From assembly GCA_040877625.1 (NCBI GenBank), contig JBBDNK010000028.1, positions 124,001 through 188,000 of the forward strand: a stretch of DNA of 64,000 bases, written 5' to 3'. This document shows, in pieces, positions 24,966 through 32,846 of the stretch. The stretch's first letter is position 1; each line of letters starts with the position of its first letter. Origin of the DNA: Methylonatrum sp040877625. Its GTDB lineage: Bacteria > Pseudomonadota > Gammaproteobacteria > Nitrococcales > Aquisalimonadaceae. The position numbers were made by a program, and so were the translations under genes. The notes beneath the pieces were generated by a model. The model saw only the letters and a list, made by a program, of their open reading frames with translations, did not search any database and was not told the origin of the DNA.

Positions 24966-26408
24966 ATGGGTGCGGAAAATAACGAGAGTCGACAGACCGC
25001 CCTCAGCGAGTTGAGGCAAGTGCTCGATGGCCGCCTCTCCACGTCGGAGGCTGTGCGGGAACAGCATGGTCACGATGAATCCTGGCACCCGGGGGTGTTG
25101 CCCGATGCGGTGGCCTTCGCGCAATCAACTGAAGAAATCTCCGAAATCCTGCGTATCTGCCACCGCCACGGCATGCCGGTGATTCCGTTCGGGGCCGGAA
25201 CGTCCTATGAAGGCCATCTGATTCCAACCGATGGCGGCATCAGCCTGGATGTGTCGGGCATGAACGAGATTCTGCAGGTCAATGCCGAGGACATGGATGT
25301 GGTCGTCCAGCCCGGCGTGCGCCGCAAGCAGCTCAATGCATGGCTGGCCGATACCGGGCTGTTCTTCCCCGTTGACCCCGGTGCCGATGCCACGCTCGGC
25401 GGCATGTGCGCGACCCGCGCATCCGGGACCAACGCGGTGCGCTATCGGGCGATGAGCGAAAATGTGCTGGCACTGACCGTCGTGCTCGCGGACGGCCGCA
25501 TCATCAAGACCGGCAGCCGGGCACGGAAGTCGGCGGCCGGATACGACCTTACGCGCCTGTTCATCGGCTCCGAGGGCACCCTTGGCGTCATCACCGAGAT
25601 CACGCTCCGCCTGTATGGTCGTCCGGAGGCGATGGCCTCGGCGGTGTGCTCGTTCGAGACGCTGGAGGGCGCGGTGAATACCGCCATTCAGACTATTCAG
25701 ATGGGTATCCCGATTGCCCGCGTCGAACTGCTCGACGAGGTCATGATGGGTGCGACCATCCGTTATTCGAAGCTGGACCTGCCGGAGCGCCCTACCCTGT
25801 TCCTGGAATTCCACGGCTCCACGCAGGCGGTGGCCGAGCAGGCCGAGGAGGTTGCGGCTCTGGCGCAGGACAATGGCGGCGGCGAGTTCCGCTGGACCAC
25901 CCTTGAGGAGGAACGCAGCGCCCTGTGGCAGGCGCGTCATGACTGTGCCTATGCCTGCAAGGCGCTGCGTCCCGGCTGTGAGAACTGGGCCACCGACGTT
26001 TGCGTACCGCCCTCGCGCCTGACCGAGATCATCAGCTATATTCGCGGCGTGGCCGAGAACAGTTTTGTGCCCGCCCCTATTCTTGGTCATGTCGGAGATG
26101 GCAACTTTCACATGGTGTTCGTGATCGATCCCGCCAACAGGGAGGAGCTGGTGGAAGCCGAGCGGATCAACGACCTGCTGGTTGCCAAGGCGCTGGAGAT
26201 GGGCGGCACCTGTACCGGCGAACACGGAATCGGCCTGGGCAAAATGGCGTTTCTGGAGATGGAACAGGGTGAGGGCGTCGAGGTCATGCGCACGATAAAG
26301 CAGGCGCTCGATCCGAAGAACATCATGAACCCGGGCAAGATATTCAATTTTCAGGCGGGAACGGTGCATCAGCACGGTAAGCCCAGCCTTGCGGGAGGGT
26401 CTGTATAA
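24966..26408 (+). CDS. FAD-linked 2-hydroxyacid oxidase (D-lactate dehydrogenase-like)
   Basis: A 480-residue FAD_binding_4/FAD-oxidase_C protein of the LDHD/GlcD type. The FAD site is at VIPFGAGTSYEGHLIP (near residue 75) and VDPGADATLGGMCATRASGTNAVRYR, with GSEGTLGVITEITLRL after it. The catalytic domain carries GHVGDGNFHMVF and CTGEHGIGLGK near the C-terminus. It should oxidise a D-2-hydroxyacid to the 2-oxoacid and pass electrons to a carrier. AGGAGG precedes the ATG at 24966. Divergence from iorAB suggests that aryl-lactates such as indolelactate or phenyllactate are the substrates, giving the arylpyruvate used by IorAB. Confidence 0.87.
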   Translation: MGAENNESRQTALSELRQVLDGRLSTSEAVREQHGHDESWHPGVLPDAVAFAQSTEEISEILRICHRHGMPVIPFGAGTSYEGHLIPTDGGISLDVSGMNEILQVNAEDMDVVVQPGVRRKQLNAWLADTGLFFPVDPGADATLGGMCATRASGTNAVRYRAMSENVLALTVVLADGRIIKTGSRARKSAAGYDLTRLFIGSEGTLGVITEITLRLYGRPEAMASAVCSFETLEGAVNTAIQTIQMGIPIARVELLDEVMMGATIRYSKLDLPERPTLFLEFHGSTQAVAEQAEEVAALAQDNGGGEFRWTTLEEERSALWQARHDCAYACKALRPGCENWATDVCVPPSRLTEIISYIRGVAENSFVPAPILGHVGDGNFHMVFVIDPANREELVEAERINDLLVAKALEMGGTCTGEHGIGLGKMAFLEMEQGEGVEVMRTIKQALDPKNIMNPGKIFNFQAGTVHQHGKPSLAGGSV

Positions 26409-26444
26409 TGCAGCGCCTTCGGAAACCCTGGAGTCAATGAACTG

Positions 26445-26933
26445 ATGCAGGATGTGCAATCGCGGCTGGATGTACCGAGCGAAACCGAAGGCACGTCGAT
26501 TCCGCTGGATGCCTTTCCGCCTTATCTGATGAATCTGCTTATGGGGCAGCTCAACAAGAGGCTGAACGATGGCCTGGTGGCGCACGGCCTGAGTTTTCAG
26601 TACTGGCGGGTGTTGCTTGTCCTGGTCCTGCGCGGCGCCCGCAATCTCTCCGAGCTGGTGCAGGAGACGATGATTCCGCAGTCGACGCTGAGCCGGGTGA
26701 TCGTGCGCATGGAGCGCGGCGGCCTGGTGGTACGCAGCAAGGCGGATGGCGATTCAAGAATCCTCAACCTGAATGTTACCCCCGCCGGCCGGGCACGCTT
26801 TCAGTCCGTCTACCCGCTGGCCTTGCGAGAACACCACCGCGCCCTCGATCTCCTCACCGCCGACGAGCAGGCGTTGTTTACGCGCCTGTTGCAGAAGATG
26901 GTCCGCGGCGTCTGCGATGAAAGCCCCGACTAG
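26445..26933 (+). CDS. MarR-family regulator
   Basis: A 162-residue MarR protein. The winged helix covers about residues 45-115 (NLSELVQETMIPQSTLSRVIVRMERGGLVVRSKADGDSR), followed by the dimerisation helices. It lies 36 bp after the FAD-linked oxidase gene and is probably co-transcribed. MarR proteins commonly bind aromatic acids or aryl-CoA ligands. Palindromes at 24716 and 24867 are its most likely targets. Confidence 0.85.
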   Translation: MQDVQSRLDVPSETEGTSIPLDAFPPYLMNLLMGQLNKRLNDGLVAHGLSFQYWRVLLVLVLRGARNLSELVQETMIPQSTLSRVIVRMERGGLVVRSKADGDSRILNLNVTPAGRARFQSVYPLALREHHRALDLLTADEQALFTRLLQKMVRGVCDESPD

Positions 26934-26953
26934 CCCCGACTATCCCGGGCTCC

Positions 26954-28270
26954 CTAACGCATCATCGACGGTAACCCGACAGCCAGCCAGGGAACCGCGA
27001 CGATCAGGGCCAATACGAGCAACTGCAGGATGAGGAACGGGAAGGCGGCCTGGTAGACCTGCCATAGCCTGATCCCCGCCGGCGCCACCCCCTGCATGAC
27101 GATCAAAAGCAGGCCGAATGGCGGCGTCAGGAAACTGATCTCCATCGCGATCAGAAACAGCACGCCGATCCAGATCGGGTCCAGTCCCATCGTCTCGACA
27201 ATCGGCATGAAAAACGGCAGCGTGATCATGATCATGCTGATCTGGTCGGCAAAGCAGCCCAGTACCAGCAGCACCAGCAACATGCCGAGTACCAGCATCA
27301 ATGGTGTCAGATCCCACCCGGTTACCACCGACAGCAGCCCGCTCGTGGCGCCGGAAAAAGCCAGCAACTGCGAAAACGTGGTCGAGGCAACCAGAACAAA
27401 CAGGATCATGACCGAGATCTTTGCGGTTTCCATCAGCGCGCGGGTCAGTGCGTCAACCGTCATGCAGCGATAGAGCAGCGCCGCCACCGTTGCGGCAACG
27501 GCACCGAATGCGGCCGATTCGGTGGGCTCCGCCCAGCCGATCAGCATGCTGCCGACGACCACCACAAAGATGCCGAACAACGGCAGCACATAAACGCAGA
27601 ACGGCTTCCAGCGCTCCCAGGGGCTCAAGCCGATGGCGCCATCGTCCGCCGGGGCGAGCTCGGGATTGCGCATGCAACGGATAATCACGTAGCCGAGTAT
27701 GGCCACGGCCATGACCAGGCCGGGAATGATCCCGCCGACCAGTAGTTGTCCGATCGAGATGCCGGCCAGGCTGCCCAGCGTCACCGCCAGCGCCGACGGT
27801 GGAATCAGCATGGCGATACCGCCGACCGCCATGATCGGCCCCATCGCGATCGAGGGATGGTATCCACGCTTGAGCATATCGGGCAGCAGCGCGCTGCCCA
27901 TCATCGCGGTATTGGCGATACTCGAGCCGGACAGGGTCGCGAATGCCGTACCGCCGAGCACCGAAACGATGCTCAGCCGGCCGGGTACGCGGGAAATCAG
28001 GCGTTCTATCGCGGAGATCGCCTTGAAGGCGAGCCCGGTGTGGAACAGTACTTCCCCCATCAATACGAACAGCGGAATCGGAATAAGCGAAAAGCTGGTC
28101 ACCGCCTCGGAGGTGTTGCGTGCCATCTGCAGCAGCCCCATCTCGCCGCCCAGGAACACGTAGGCGCCGACGATATTGATCGCCAGAAACGCAAACACGA
28201 CCGGCAGCCCGAGCGCCATCAACACCAGCAGACCACCGACCAGCAACGTCAGCGCCAGGTGCCACTCCAT
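26954..28270 (-). CDS. dctM: TRAP transporter large permease (DctM)
   Basis: A 438-residue polytopic protein of the DctM family with about 12 hydrophobic helices. The family motifs GLPVVFAFLAINIVGAYVFLG, PLFVLMGEVLFHTG and SGSSIANTAMMGSALLPDML are present. It forms the transport channel, driven by an ion gradient, with the DctQ and DctP proteins encoded immediately upstream. A one-base gap separates it from dctQ. Its 3' end converges on the MarR gene with about 20 bp between. Confidence 0.93.
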   Translation of the reverse strand: MEWHLALTLLVGGLLVLMALGLPVVFAFLAINIVGAYVFLGGEMGLLQMARNTSEAVTSFSLIPIPLFVLMGEVLFHTGLAFKAISAIERLISRVPGRLSIVSVLGGTAFATLSGSSIANTAMMGSALLPDMLKRGYHPSIAMGPIMAVGGIAMLIPPSALAVTLGSLAGISIGQLLVGGIIPGLVMAVAILGYVIIRCMRNPELAPADDGAIGLSPWERWKPFCVYVLPLFGIFVVVVGSMLIGWAEPTESAAFGAVAATVAALLYRCMTVDALTRALMETAKISVMILFVLVASTTFSQLLAFSGATSGLLSVVTGWDLTPLMLVLGMLLVLLVLGCFADQISMIMITLPFFMPIVETMGLDPIWIGVLFLIAMEISFLTPPFGLLLIVMQGVAPAGIRLWQVYQAAFPFLILQLLVLALIVAVPWLAVGLPSMMR

Positions 28271-28271
28271 T

Positions 28272-28802
28272 TCAGATTTCTCCCAGAGCGGCGGAGCGCC
28301 ACAGGCGCCGGGCGAATTCGATAGTCAGCAGGGCGAGGCAGAACACCGGCGTTATGAAGGTCCACCACTCGGGGAAGACGAATGCCTTGAACACCCTCGT
28401 GCCGCGCTCGAAGTGCTCGCTGCCGGCGCTCCACAGAAAATAGGCAAAGGCGCTGCAGATAAGCGTGCCCAACAGGTTGACAAGCGCTTCAAGCCAGCGC
28501 CCCACCGCCCGCGGCAAGACGTTGAGGAGCAGGTCGATACGCACATGCGAGCCCTGGTAAAGCACCCAGGGTGCGCCCAGGAAAGTCGCTACCGCCACCG
28601 CATACTCGCTGCCCTCCAGCACCCAGCCGAGCGAGCCCAGTCCGAGATTGCGGGATACGACGTTGTATACGATCACTACCGAGATGATGGCGATGATCAA
28701 CCCCGCGACGAAGCCGCAGACCTGCATCAGGGCGTGGTAGAACGCCCCGACCGGGCCCCTGGAGGGCGCGGCCGGGGCGGCATTGTCGACGCCTGGATTC
28801 AT
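28272..28802 (-). CDS. dctQ: TRAP transporter small permease (DctQ)
   Basis: A 176-residue DctQ protein with four hydrophobic helices. Typical stretches are VIVYNVVSRNLGLGSLGWVLEGSEYAVAVATFLGAPWVLYQGSHVRIDLL in overlapping parts, with the conserved W, E and RID residues. It overlaps dctP by ATGA and pairs with DctM to form the membrane complex. Confidence 0.92.
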   Translation of the reverse strand: MNPGVDNAAPAAPSRGPVGAFYHALMQVCGFVAGLIIAIISVVIVYNVVSRNLGLGSLGWVLEGSEYAVAVATFLGAPWVLYQGSHVRIDLLLNVLPRAVGRWLEALVNLLGTLICSAFAYFLWSAGSEHFERGTRVFKAFVFPEWWTFITPVFCLALLTIEFARRLWRSAALGEI

Positions 28803-29776
28803 TTGGTGATAACGGCGCGGATCCGTTCGGCGGTTTCCCGGTCCTGCTCATACAGGACCTGCCACTTCGCCTCATGCGCGGCGTCGAGGAACTTCTCGCG
28901 TTCCGCGCCGGTGAGCTCGATCACCTCCATGCCCGCCTCGGCCTGGCGCTTGGCTTCACGTTCGTTGATCTCATCGTTGAGTTCATTCAGTGACTCCAGC
29001 CATACGGCCTTTTCGGTCAGGTACGCACGCTGCTCGCCGGTCATCCGCTCCCAGGCATCCTGGTTGACCAGTACGCCGACCTCGACCTGGTAGAAGCCGG
29101 GTTCGACCCGGTACCTGGTGTGCTCATGCCAGCCAAGATCAAGCACGCCCTGGATCGGCCAACCGTAGCCGTCGACCGTGCCACGCTCGAGTGCCGTGTA
29201 GACTTCGCCGGGGGCGGTCTGCGCGACATCGGCGCCGAGGCTCTCGAAGAAGGCGCGGTATACGGGGGTGATACGCAGGCGCTGTCCGCTGAGGTCAGCC
29301 GTGTCGAGCGGCTTGTTGGTGTACAGGTGGAACCGGTTGCCGTAGTTGGTGAACGCCAGGAAGTGCACATCCATCTCCTCGCGCCAGATCTCCTGCAGAT
29401 CGTCCCAGCGGCCCATTTCACGCAGTTCCTGCGGAGAGTACTCGGTCAGGTTGAGGGCGCCGGCCGACGGCATCAGGTTCTCGTAGAAGGCGCCGGTTAC
29501 GAAGGCGACGTCGACCACACCGGTACGCACGGCATTGCCCAGCTGGAACGGCGGCATGGACTCCGGCCCGCCAACGTAATTGAGTTTCACGGGGGCGTTG
29601 GCGTCGGAATTGATTTCCTCGACGAACTTATCGAAGGTGAAGGGGATGGCTGTACCCTTGGCAAAGGCGCTGGCCGTGCGCAGCGTCACCTGCTCCGCCG
29701 CAGCCTGACCGCTCACGCCGATGGCCATTGAAGCGGCGATCGTGAGTGCTCCGAACAGATGTGTTTTCCTGGTCAT
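28799..29776 (-). CDS. dctP: TRAP transporter solute-binding protein (DctP)
   Basis: A 325-residue DctP-family periplasmic receptor with a signal peptide (residues 1-27, cut near AAAEQ). The ligand-binding arginine region LSGQRLRITPVYRAFFESLGA (about residues 165-185) is typical, as is VDGYGWPIQGVLDL. It heads the dctPQM operon. An inverted repeat at 29903, 127 bp upstream, matches one before the anthraniloyl-CoA operon, so an aromatic acid such as 2-aminobenzoate is a reasonable guess for the ligand. Confidence 0.92.
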   Translation of the reverse strand: MTRKTHLFGALTIAASMAIGVSGQAAAEQVTLRTASAFAKGTAIPFTFDKFVEEINSDANAPVKLNYVGGPESMPPFQLGNAVRTGVVDVAFVTGAFYENLMPSAGALNLTEYSPQELREMGRWDDLQEIWREEMDVHFLAFTNYGNRFHLYTNKPLDTADLSGQRLRITPVYRAFFESLGADVAQTAPGEVYTALERGTVDGYGWPIQGVLDLGWHEHTRYRVEPGFYQVEVGVLVNQDAWERMTGEQRAYLTEKAVWLESLNELNDEINEREAKRQAEAGMEVIELTGAEREKFLDAAHEAKWQVLYEQDRETAERIRAVITK

Positions 29777-29902
29777 GATATGCGTTCCTCTCTCGTTGTT
29801 CGCGGAGATCAGTTGTCTCGGCGTGTTTTCTGTCTGCCGTTGCCGATCGTTAGCGCCGTGCCCTTCGGGCCGAAATCAACAGCGGGTAATATGCATTTTA
29901 TT

Positions 29903-29918
29903 GCTTTATTCGTAAAGC
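29903..29918. promoter_or_regulatory. Candidate MarR operator upstream of dctPQM
   Basis: GCTTTATTCGTAAAGC is an inverted repeat with six-base arms GCTTTA/TAAAGC and a four-base spacer. The same CTTTA-N4-TAAAG plan occurs at 37877-37892 before the anthraniloyl-CoA operon. It is 127 bp upstream of the dctP start. Confidence 0.55.
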
Positions 29919-29954
29919 TCCCATGCCTGTCTCCGGTGAGAATCGCGGATTCAT

Positions 29955-29992
29955 GGCGCCAGAACATGCATCATGGTGCATGTTCTGGCGCC
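29955..29992. terminator. Perfect 16-bp-stem hairpin after the monooxygenase/reductase gene
   Basis: GGCGCCAGAACATGCA (29955-29970) pairs completely with 29977-29992 around the loop TCATGG. It starts six bases after the stop codon of the minus-strand operon and has no T run, so it may act as a terminator, an mRNA 3' stabiliser, or both. Confidence 0.6.
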
Positions 29993-29998
29993 TCGTTA

Positions 29999-32371
29999 TT
30001 ACCCGGTATCCCGTAGTCGCTCGGCATCCAGCCTCGCCAGCGCCTCCTGCGGCTTTTCGGGCCGGGCGGCCGCGCGCAGTTCAGCGAGATCTTCGTTATT
30101 GCGCTGGGCGAGCACCTCGGCCTGGAACTTGCCCGCGGCATACTGAGGCGGCCAATGCTGGTCCTTGACGCCGTAGTGGGCGGCCGCATGCAGCGTGAAA
30201 TACGGGTCGGCCAGATGCGGTCGGGCCAGGGCGACGAGATCGGCGCGCCCTGCTGCGACAATGGTATTGATCTGATCGGCCGAGCTGATATTGCCGACCG
30301 CGATGGTGGCGATGCCCGCTTCATGACGGACCTGGTCGGCGAACGGGGTCTGGAACATGCGGCCATAGACCGGCCGTGCCTTGACCGAGGTCTGCCCGGC
30401 GGAGACGTCAACAATATCGACGCCGTGCTCGCGCAGCATGCTGGCCACGGTAACGGCGTCATCACCGGTGACGGCGAGATTTTCCATCCAGTCGGTCGCC
30501 GATATACGTACGGAAATGGGCTTGTCCTGCGGCCATACCGCGCGAACCGCATCAAATACCTCGAGCGGAAAGCGCATGCGGTTTTCGATCGAACCGCCGT
30601 ATTCGTCGTCACGCCTGTTCATCAGCGGCGTGATGAAGCTCGACAGCAGGTAGCCGTGTGCCATGTGGATCTCGATCATGTCGAAACCAGCCTGCTCGGC
30701 ACGCTGCGCGGCGGCGGCAAAGTCCCGAATGACCTTGTCCATATCGTCGCGGTCCATCGCCTTCGGGCGCTGGCTTTCCTCACGGTAAGGGATCGCCGAG
30801 GCGGCCATGATCGGCCAGTTACCCTCGGGCAACGGGTAATCCATCCCCTTTCCCTGCCAGGGCAGGCAGGTGGACGCCTTGGGGCCGGCGTGGGCGAGCT
30901 GCATGCAGATTCTGGCGCGCGTGTGGGTGTGGACAAAATCGGTAATGCGCCGCCAGGCGGGTACGTGCTCGTCAAGGTACATACCGGTACAGCCGGGTGT
31001 GATGCGCCCCTCCTCCGAGACATCGGTCATCTCGGTGAACACCAGTCCGGCGCCGCCGATGGCGCGGCTGGTCAGGTGCTGGAAGTGCCAGTCGTTGGGA
31101 AAGCCGTCCCGCGCCGAATACTGGCACATCGGCGAGACGACCACGCGGTTGGCGAGCTCCATCCTGCGCAGGCGGAACGGCTGAAACATTGGCGGTACGG
31201 GCCGCCCGGCATCGACGTCGAAGCCGAACTGTTCGCGCACCTGGTCGGCGAACCAGCGGTCCACGGTGTCGACAAAGCCCTGATCGCGCAGCCGCAGGTT
31301 GTCGTAGGTGATGCGCTTGGAGCGCGACAACAGGCTGAAGGTGAGCTGCAGGGCGTTCATGCCCAGGTAGCGAGGCGTGTGCTCGAACCACTCCAGACTG
31401 ACCTGCGCCGCATGCTGCAGTATCGAGACCTCTTCCTGACGCCCCTCCTCGTAAGCGGCGAGCGCGGCACCGACATCGTTCGGATGCCCGCGAAAGGCTT
31501 CGAACAGATGTATGGCATCCTCCATCGCCATCTTGGTGCCCGAGCCGATGGAGAAGTGCGCGGTGTGCGCGGCATCGCCCATGATCACGATATTGTCGTG
31601 TACCCAGCGCTCGCACTTGATGGTGGGAAAGTTGCGCCAGATGGATCGGTTGCTGATCAGGCGGTGACCATCGAGATCATCGGCGAACAGTTGCTCGCAG
31701 AATGCCACGGTGTCGGCTTCGCTGGCCTTGTCCAGGCCGGCGCGGCGCCAGGTTTCGTCCGTGGTTTCGACGATCCAGGTCGTCAGTTCGTCGTTGTAGC
31801 GGTAGGCATGCACCTGAAACAGGCCGTGCTCGGTCTGGCGGAAGATGAAGGTAAAGGTGTCCAGGGGCCGGGTCGTGCCCAGCCACACGAACTTGTTGGG
31901 GCGTTCGTCGATGCGGGGCCGGAAGTGCTCCCTGTGCTGCTCGCGGATACGCGAGTTGATGCCGTCGGCGGCGACGATCAGATCGGCATCCCCGAGTTGC
32001 GCAGGATCTTTGATCTCGACCTCGAAGTTCAGGCCGACACCGAGTTCCCGCGCGCGGGTCTGCAACAGCAGCAGCAGGTCCTTGCGCGACATGCCGCAGA
32101 AGCCGTGCCCACCCGAGCGCACCATCTGGTCGCCGACGTGGACGTCGATTTCGTCCCAATAGGCGAACTGCTGGGTGATTGCACGGTAGCTGCGCTCGTC
32201 GTATTCGAGAAACTGCCCGAGTGTCTCGTCGGAGAACACCACGCCGAAGCCGAAGGTGTCGTCCGGGCGATTGCGTTCGTAGATCTGGATATCGTGGTCG
32301 GGATTATTCTTTTTCATGAGAACCGCGAGATAGAGCCCCGCCGGGCCGCCACCAATGATGCGAATCTTCAT
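29999..32371 (-). CDS. 2-aminobenzoyl-CoA monooxygenase/reductase-type fusion
   Basis: A 790-residue two-domain enzyme. Residues 1-390 are a flavin hydroxylase (IIGGGPAGLYLAVLM, FGFGVVFSD, GDAAHTAHFSIGSGT). Residues 400-760 are an old-yellow-enzyme-type reductase (MFQPFRLRRMELANRVVVSPM, CMQLAHAGPKAS, EIHMAHGYLLSSFITPLMNRR, GGSIENRMRFPLEV). This fusion is characteristic of 2-aminobenzoyl-CoA monooxygenase/reductase from Azoarcus evansii and of database salicylyl-CoA 5-hydroxylase entries. It hydroxylates and then reduces the ring of anthraniloyl-CoA to a non-aromatic 2-amino-5-oxocyclohexene-carbonyl-CoA. The ATG at 32371 overlaps the Rid gene stop; the frame upstream to 32521 lies inside that gene. 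The CoA ligase in the same operon supports the anthranilate substrate. Confidence 0.88.
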   Translation of the reverse strand: MKIRIIGGGPAGLYLAVLMKKNNPDHDIQIYERNRPDDTFGFGVVFSDETLGQFLEYDERSYRAITQQFAYWDEIDVHVGDQMVRSGGHGFCGMSRKDLLLLLQTRARELGVGLNFEVEIKDPAQLGDADLIVAADGINSRIREQHREHFRPRIDERPNKFVWLGTTRPLDTFTFIFRQTEHGLFQVHAYRYNDELTTWIVETTDETWRRAGLDKASEADTVAFCEQLFADDLDGHRLISNRSIWRNFPTIKCERWVHDNIVIMGDAAHTAHFSIGSGTKMAMEDAIHLFEAFRGHPNDVGAALAAYEEGRQEEVSILQHAAQVSLEWFEHTPRYLGMNALQLTFSLLSRSKRITYDNLRLRDQGFVDTVDRWFADQVREQFGFDVDAGRPVPPMFQPFRLRRMELANRVVVSPMCQYSARDGFPNDWHFQHLTSRAIGGAGLVFTEMTDVSEEGRITPGCTGMYLDEHVPAWRRITDFVHTHTRARICMQLAHAGPKASTCLPWQGKGMDYPLPEGNWPIMAASAIPYREESQRPKAMDRDDMDKVIRDFAAAAQRAEQAGFDMIEIHMAHGYLLSSFITPLMNRRDDEYGGSIENRMRFPLEVFDAVRAVWPQDKPISVRISATDWMENLAVTGDDAVTVASMLREHGVDIVDVSAGQTSVKARPVYGRMFQTPFADQVRHEAGIATIAVGNISSADQINTIVAAGRADLVALARPHLADPYFTLHAAAHYGVKDQHWPPQYAAGKFQAEVLAQRNNEDLAELRAAARPEKPQEALARLDAERLRDTG

Positions 32372-32778
32372 GACGCCTGCTCCCGCCGTGGAATCACGGC
32401 CGTCGTCTCGATCTCGACCTTGGCGCGATCCTCGACCAGCGCCACCACCTGCACCAGGGCCATGGCCGGAAAATGCTTGCCCATCACCTCGCGGTAGGCG
32501 CGGCCCAACTCGCGCGCGCAATCGAGGTACTCACGCCGGTCGGTCACGTACCAGGTCATGCGCACCACATTGTGCGGTTCCGCCCCGGCACTGCGCAGCA
32601 CCGCCACGGTGTTCTCAAGCGCCTGACGCACCTGGCCGACAAAATCGTCGGTGGTGAACTCGAGCTCCGGCGTCCAGCCGATCTGGCCGCCGACGAACAC
32701 CATCCGACCCTCCGCGGCCACACCATTCGCGTAGCCTCTGGGCTGCGGCCAGCCTTCCGGTTGCAGTATTTCCAACAT
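32368..32778 (-). CDS. RidA/YjgF-family protein lacking the usual active-site arginine
   Basis: A 136-residue Rid-family protein of normal length, with VFVGGQIGWTPELE, the VRMTWYVTDRREY segment and VEIETTAVIP at the C-terminus. Classical RidA hydrolyses enamine/imine intermediates and uses an arginine in the motif FPARS to hold the substrate carboxylate. Here the motif is FPAMA (Met at about 106). A CoA-thioester enamine would not need that contact, so this protein could release ammonia from the 2-amino-cyclohexene product of the neighbouring fusion enzyme. AAGGAG lies eight bases before the start at 32778; an upstream ATG at 32817 has no family sequence. Confidence 0.85.
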   Translation of the reverse strand: MLEILQPEGWPQPRGYANGVAAEGRMVFVGGQIGWTPELEFTTDDFVGQVRQALENTVAVLRSAGAEPHNVVRMTWYVTDRREYLDCARELGRAYREVMGKHFPAMALVQVVALVEDRAKVEIETTAVIPRREQAS

Positions 32779-32846
32779 GACCTTGACTCCTTGCCTCACG
32801 CCTTGGTGAGTAAACACTGTGTGGTTGTCGCGGATCGGCTCCAGCG

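Noticed and set aside
25125..26585. Open frame of 486 codons on minus, antisense to the FAD-linked oxidase
   Set aside because: It is rich in His, Arg and Gln typical of antisense frames and has no family features.
30155..32497. Open frame of 780 codons on plus, antisense to the monooxygenase/reductase gene
   Set aside because: It has no domain signature and the opposite strand has two clear enzyme domains with conserved motifs.
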